From contig DBBX01000031.1 in NCBI GenBank assembly GCA_002292815.1, forward strand, positions 1 through 64,000: DNA of 64,000 nt. Direction: 5' to 3'. The notes under the pieces are model-generated. The model saw only the letters and a program-made list of their open reading frames with translations, was not told the DNA's origin and searched no databases. The DNA is from Thiotrichaceae bacterium UBA973 (lineage in GTDB: Bacteria; Pseudomonadota; Gammaproteobacteria; Eutrophobiales; Eutrophobiaceae). The position numbers and the translations under genes are program-made. Below are positions 61,897 through 64,000 of the stretch, in pieces (positions within the stretch are counted from its first letter, which is position 1; every line of letters starts with the position of its first letter).

Positions 61897-62459
61897 TAAT
61901 GTAACACCTCTGGTATTTCACCATCGTCATCCGGATGATGTAATTCTTGATGCAACATAATGACTCCGACTCGGATATATTCAATAATCTCGAACAATGC
62001 CCCCTCAGCATCCTCATCCTCTTCTAGTGACGTTTCCATGCGTGATATAGAGACGACATCTTTAATAAACTCATCGCATTCATCTATTAATTTTGGTTTT
62101 TCGCCTAATCCACCAATGCCCAAACCACTCACAAAGCCAGCGCTCCATTCTGCCAATGCGCTAGAACGCTCACTAATTGGCGATTCATCATCCGGAAGAA
62201 AAAGCGCAAAAGAGAGCTCATCTGAGAGTATTTCTTCACAAACCTGGTCAGCAAGTTGAGAAAGAATGACGAAACACGCTCCCAAGTCAGCATCGTCATC
62301 GATACCCGCCAATAAATAATCTTGCCAAACCTCTACGGCAACTGTATTACTGGTACAAAAATAGCCACACATGAAACCATGGCACTCCGGGGCAAGGACG
62401 CCCGCATGCAAGGCCATCAATTCGGCATTAACTTCATCATAATTCACTATAGTCGTCAT
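61896..62459 (-). CDS. ygfB: YgfB/UPF0149 family protein
   Basis: This 187-residue acidic soluble protein has the UPF0149 pattern: an N-terminal segment with LHAGVLAPECHGFMCGYFC, the core WSAGFVSGLGIGG and a helical C-terminus ending in an acidic stretch. The first gene of the ygfB-pepP-ubiH-ubiI operon, as in E. coli and Pseudomonas. In Pseudomonas YgfB affects beta-lactam resistance gene control; its biochemical role here is unknown. Confidence 0.92.
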   Translation of the reverse strand: MTTIVNYDEVNAELMALHAGVLAPECHGFMCGYFCTSNTVAVEVWQDYLLAGIDDDADLGACFVILSQLADQVCEEILSDELSFALFLPDDESPISERSSALAEWSAGFVSGLGIGGLGEKPKLIDECDEFIKDVVSISRMETSLEEDEDAEGALFEIIEYIRVGVIMLHQELHHPDDDGEIPEVLH

Positions 62460-62643
62460 TTTCTTGATAATTTCTTAAATATTTGATTAATTTTCACTGA
62501 ACAATAATAACAGGAAGCGGCCAACAGCTGCTGCTATTTGTCATCACCTGTTGACCCGCTAATTCAGGCATTCTATATTGATGTTACTATGATAAATCAA
62601 CAATAAAACCAGTTCACGCAGGAACGGGCATCAGGAACCTATC

Positions 62644-62868
62644 ATGAGCAATAACGACATTGAAAGTACCGACCTCGGGGCACTAGAAGCACGGGTTGAT
62701 GAACTAATTGGCACGGTAAGCCAGCTAAAATCGGAAAATTCTGCACTTCGTAACCAACAAGACAGCTTGGTAAACGAACGCGCCGTTTTGATAGAGAAAA
62801 CGGAACAGGCCAGAACCCGAATCGAATCTATGATATCTCGTCTACGCTCAATGGAAACGCGTACATGA
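62644..62868 (+). CDS. ZapB-like coiled-coil protein (TIGR02449 type)
   Basis: The 74-residue protein is almost all coiled coil (heptads from about residue 12 to 70). It matches the small family commonly encoded directly upstream of zapA in gammaproteobacteria. It overlaps the zapA start as ATGA. A role in cell division with ZapA is suggested by position and coiled-coil nature. Confidence 0.87.
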   Translation: MSNNDIESTDLGALEARVDELIGTVSQLKSENSALRNQQDSLVNERAVLIEKTEQARTRIESMISRLRSMETRT

Positions 62869-63212
62869 GCAAAGATACCTCACCAATAAAAGTCATTATC
62901 CTCGATAAAGAATATCTGATCGGCTGTGAAGAGGGTGAAAAAGAATCGCTGCGACAATCTGTAGACTACCTTAATCAACAGATGGCCGACATGAAAAGCA
63001 GTGGCGGCGTAATCGGCGCAGAACGAATTGCCGTTATGACAGCATTAAATATCACTAATGAATTGCTGGCATACAAAAAAGAAAATCAAGACTATACTTT
63101 TAAAATTGACAGTACCTTGAAACGACTACAAACTAAAATTAATGACGCCTTGGTAAGAGATACGCAACTGGACATGGTTGATATTGATAATCCAGTTTCA
63201 CAAGGCGGATAG
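62865..63212 (+). CDS. zapA: cell division protein ZapA
   Basis: This 115-residue FtsZ-ring stabiliser has the N-terminal VIILDKEYLIGCEEGEKESLRQSVDYLN and a C-terminal helix for tetramer formation. The gene directly precedes 6S RNA, the classic proteobacterial order. It is divergent from the ygfB operon. Confidence 0.95.
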   Translation: MSKDTSPIKVIILDKEYLIGCEEGEKESLRQSVDYLNQQMADMKSSGGVIGAERIAVMTALNITNELLAYKKENQDYTFKIDSTLKRLQTKINDALVRDTQLDMVDIDNPVSQGG

Positions 63213-63220
63213 AAATCAAG

Positions 63221-63411
63221 TATGGGTATCTTCTGTGATGCTCGTTATCATACTCGTGGTAACTTGAGCCGATAAGATATAACACAGGGATTCTGAAAGC
63301 AGCGTTGTTGTGCAGTCCATCCACGTGGAAAGCCTGATACGCTACCTAAGACACCCACTTGAACCTCTGGTTCAAGTTCAACGTCTGAAACGACATTATG
63401 GTTGATACCCC
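63221..63411 (+). ncRNA. ssrS: 6S RNA
   Basis: This RNA of about 190 bases follows zapA. It has the hallmark segments of gammaproteobacterial 6S RNA: an early AACTTGAGCCGATA block, and a late CTTGAACCTCTGGTTCAAG hairpin followed by a strand that closes the long stem (start GGGTATC pairs with end GATACCC). A T-rich run (CTTCTTTTTTCTG) follows the 3' end. 6S RNA binds sigma-70 RNA polymerase and modulates transcription in stationary phase. Exact ends are estimated. Confidence 0.92.
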
Positions 63412-63497
63412 CTTCTTTTTTCTGTTTTCTTTCTTTTAGTTCGAGTAATTTTTTACTTTAATATTCTTCTTTGCTTTTGATTTCGCCTAAATTTCAA

Positions 63498-64000
63498 CTA
63501 AAACTCTACATCATATTCCGTAATCAACGGAGCATGATCCGAAAACCTCTCGTCCTTATAAATTGATACCGATTTAATCTTGTCTCTCAGACCCGGCGTC
63601 ACTACTTGATAATCGATCCGCCACCCCACATTCTTTGCCCAAGCCTGTCCACGATTTGACCACCAGGTATATTGATCGGGCTCTTGGTTCGCTACACGAA
63701 AAGAATCAACCATCCCAATCTTGTCAAACAGCTCATCCATCCACGCACGTTCTTCTGGCAGAAAACCAGAATTTTTTAAATTACCTTTCCAGTTTTTTAG
63801 ATCGATCTCTTTATGCGCAATATTCCAGTCCCCACAAATTATATATTCGCGTTTTTGCCGCCGCATTTTTTTTAGTATTGGAGTGAAGCGATCAAGAAAA
63901 TCAAATTTAATTAACTGTCGTTCTTCTTTTGATGAGCCAGAAGGCAGATACAGAGAAATAATACTAAGCTTACCAAAATCAAACTGCAAAAATCGACCTT
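63498..64000 (-). CDS. xthA: exodeoxyribonuclease III (3' part, cut by the window edge)
   Basis: About 167 residues of the C-terminal part are visible; the reading frame stays open to the window edge, so the start lies outside. Motifs of the ExoIII/APE family are present: LPSGSSKEERQ, catalytic ICGDWNIAHKEID, WWSNRGQAWAKNVGWRIDYQVVTP and SDHAPL. It repairs abasic sites and removes 3' blocks. The full-length family is about 255-270 residues. It converges on 6S RNA. Confidence 0.93.
   Translation of the reverse strand, partial: GRFLQFDFGKLSIISLYLPSGSSKEERQLIKFDFLDRFTPILKKMRRQKREYIICGDWNIAHKEIDLKNWKGNLKNSGFLPEERAWMDELFDKIGMVDSFRVANQEPDQYTWWSNRGQAWAKNVGWRIDYQVVTPGLRDKIKSVSIYKDERFSDHAPLITEYDVEF

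Overview
The window is a contiguous piece of a gammaproteobacterial chromosome. It is moderately AT-rich and gene-dense, with no insertion sequences, phage genes or CRISPR. The placement rests on conserved neighbourhoods seen directly: argH-algZ-algR, asmA-mutY-yggX, ygfB-pepP-ubiH-ubiI divergent from a ZapB-like gene-zapA-6S RNA, and tkt-gap-pgk-pyk-fba. The glutamate-cysteine ligase is of the Acidithiobacillus ferrooxidans type. Together with the tkt-gap-pgk-pyk-fba block this fits a chemolithotroph or methylotroph-like gammaproteobacterium, but no genus can be named from the sequence.

Layout. 1-9.4 kb: tRNA-Phe, yggX, mutY, asmA and argH on the minus strand, divergent from an AlgZ/AlgR-type LytS/LytTR two-component pair; then gshA and rsmE. 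10.3-14 kb: hspQ, a TerB-domain gene, rsd/algQ, a membrane Ser/Thr kinase and a secreted DUF4124-like protein. 14-36.6 kb: a large MSHA-pilus/type II secretion-like locus. It has an ABC ATPase, a separately transcribed major-type pilin behind a convincing sigma-54 promoter, a membrane adenylate/guanylate cyclase, an ABC-2 permease with a membrane-anchored partner and a polytopic histidine kinase. An 11-gene tightly coupled minus-strand operon follows, running from a sigma-54-dependent response regulator through MshM, MshL, MshN, MshE, MshG, MshI, MshJ and MshK-like genes to a giant repeat-bearing minor pseudopilin and a second pseudopilin. 36.7-40.5 kb: the methyl cycle (metF, ahcY, metK), with an S-adenosylhomocysteine riboswitch in front of ahcY-metF. 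40.6-48.6 kb: a redoxin and the tkt-gap-pgk-pyk-fba operon, with a class I aldolase, ending at a strong terminator. 48.6-54.7 kb: small cupin and ABM-domain proteins, a UPF0178 protein, a GT-C membrane glycosyltransferase, a GT2 glycosyltransferase, a DUF547 protein and several uncharacterised exported proteins. 54.7-64 kb: beta-carbonic anhydrase, purC, glnS, the ubiquinone hydroxylases with pepP and ygfB, zapA, 6S RNA and the 3' part of an exonuclease III gene.

How the parts fit. The most distinctive region is the pilus/secretion-like locus. It carries what looks like its own control circuit: a membrane sensor kinase, a sigma-54 activator at the head of the assembly operon, and a sigma-54 promoter on the main pilin gene. 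It also carries a second-messenger cyclase, an ABC transporter reminiscent of the Myxococcus PilGHI set, and an unusually large pseudopilin with at least five copies of an approximately 68-residue module. No prepilin peptidase gene lies in the window, so that function must come from elsewhere. The methyl-cycle genes are a clear case of metabolite-controlled expression, and the promoter for the riboswitch transcript is physically nested in the apparent terminator of metK.
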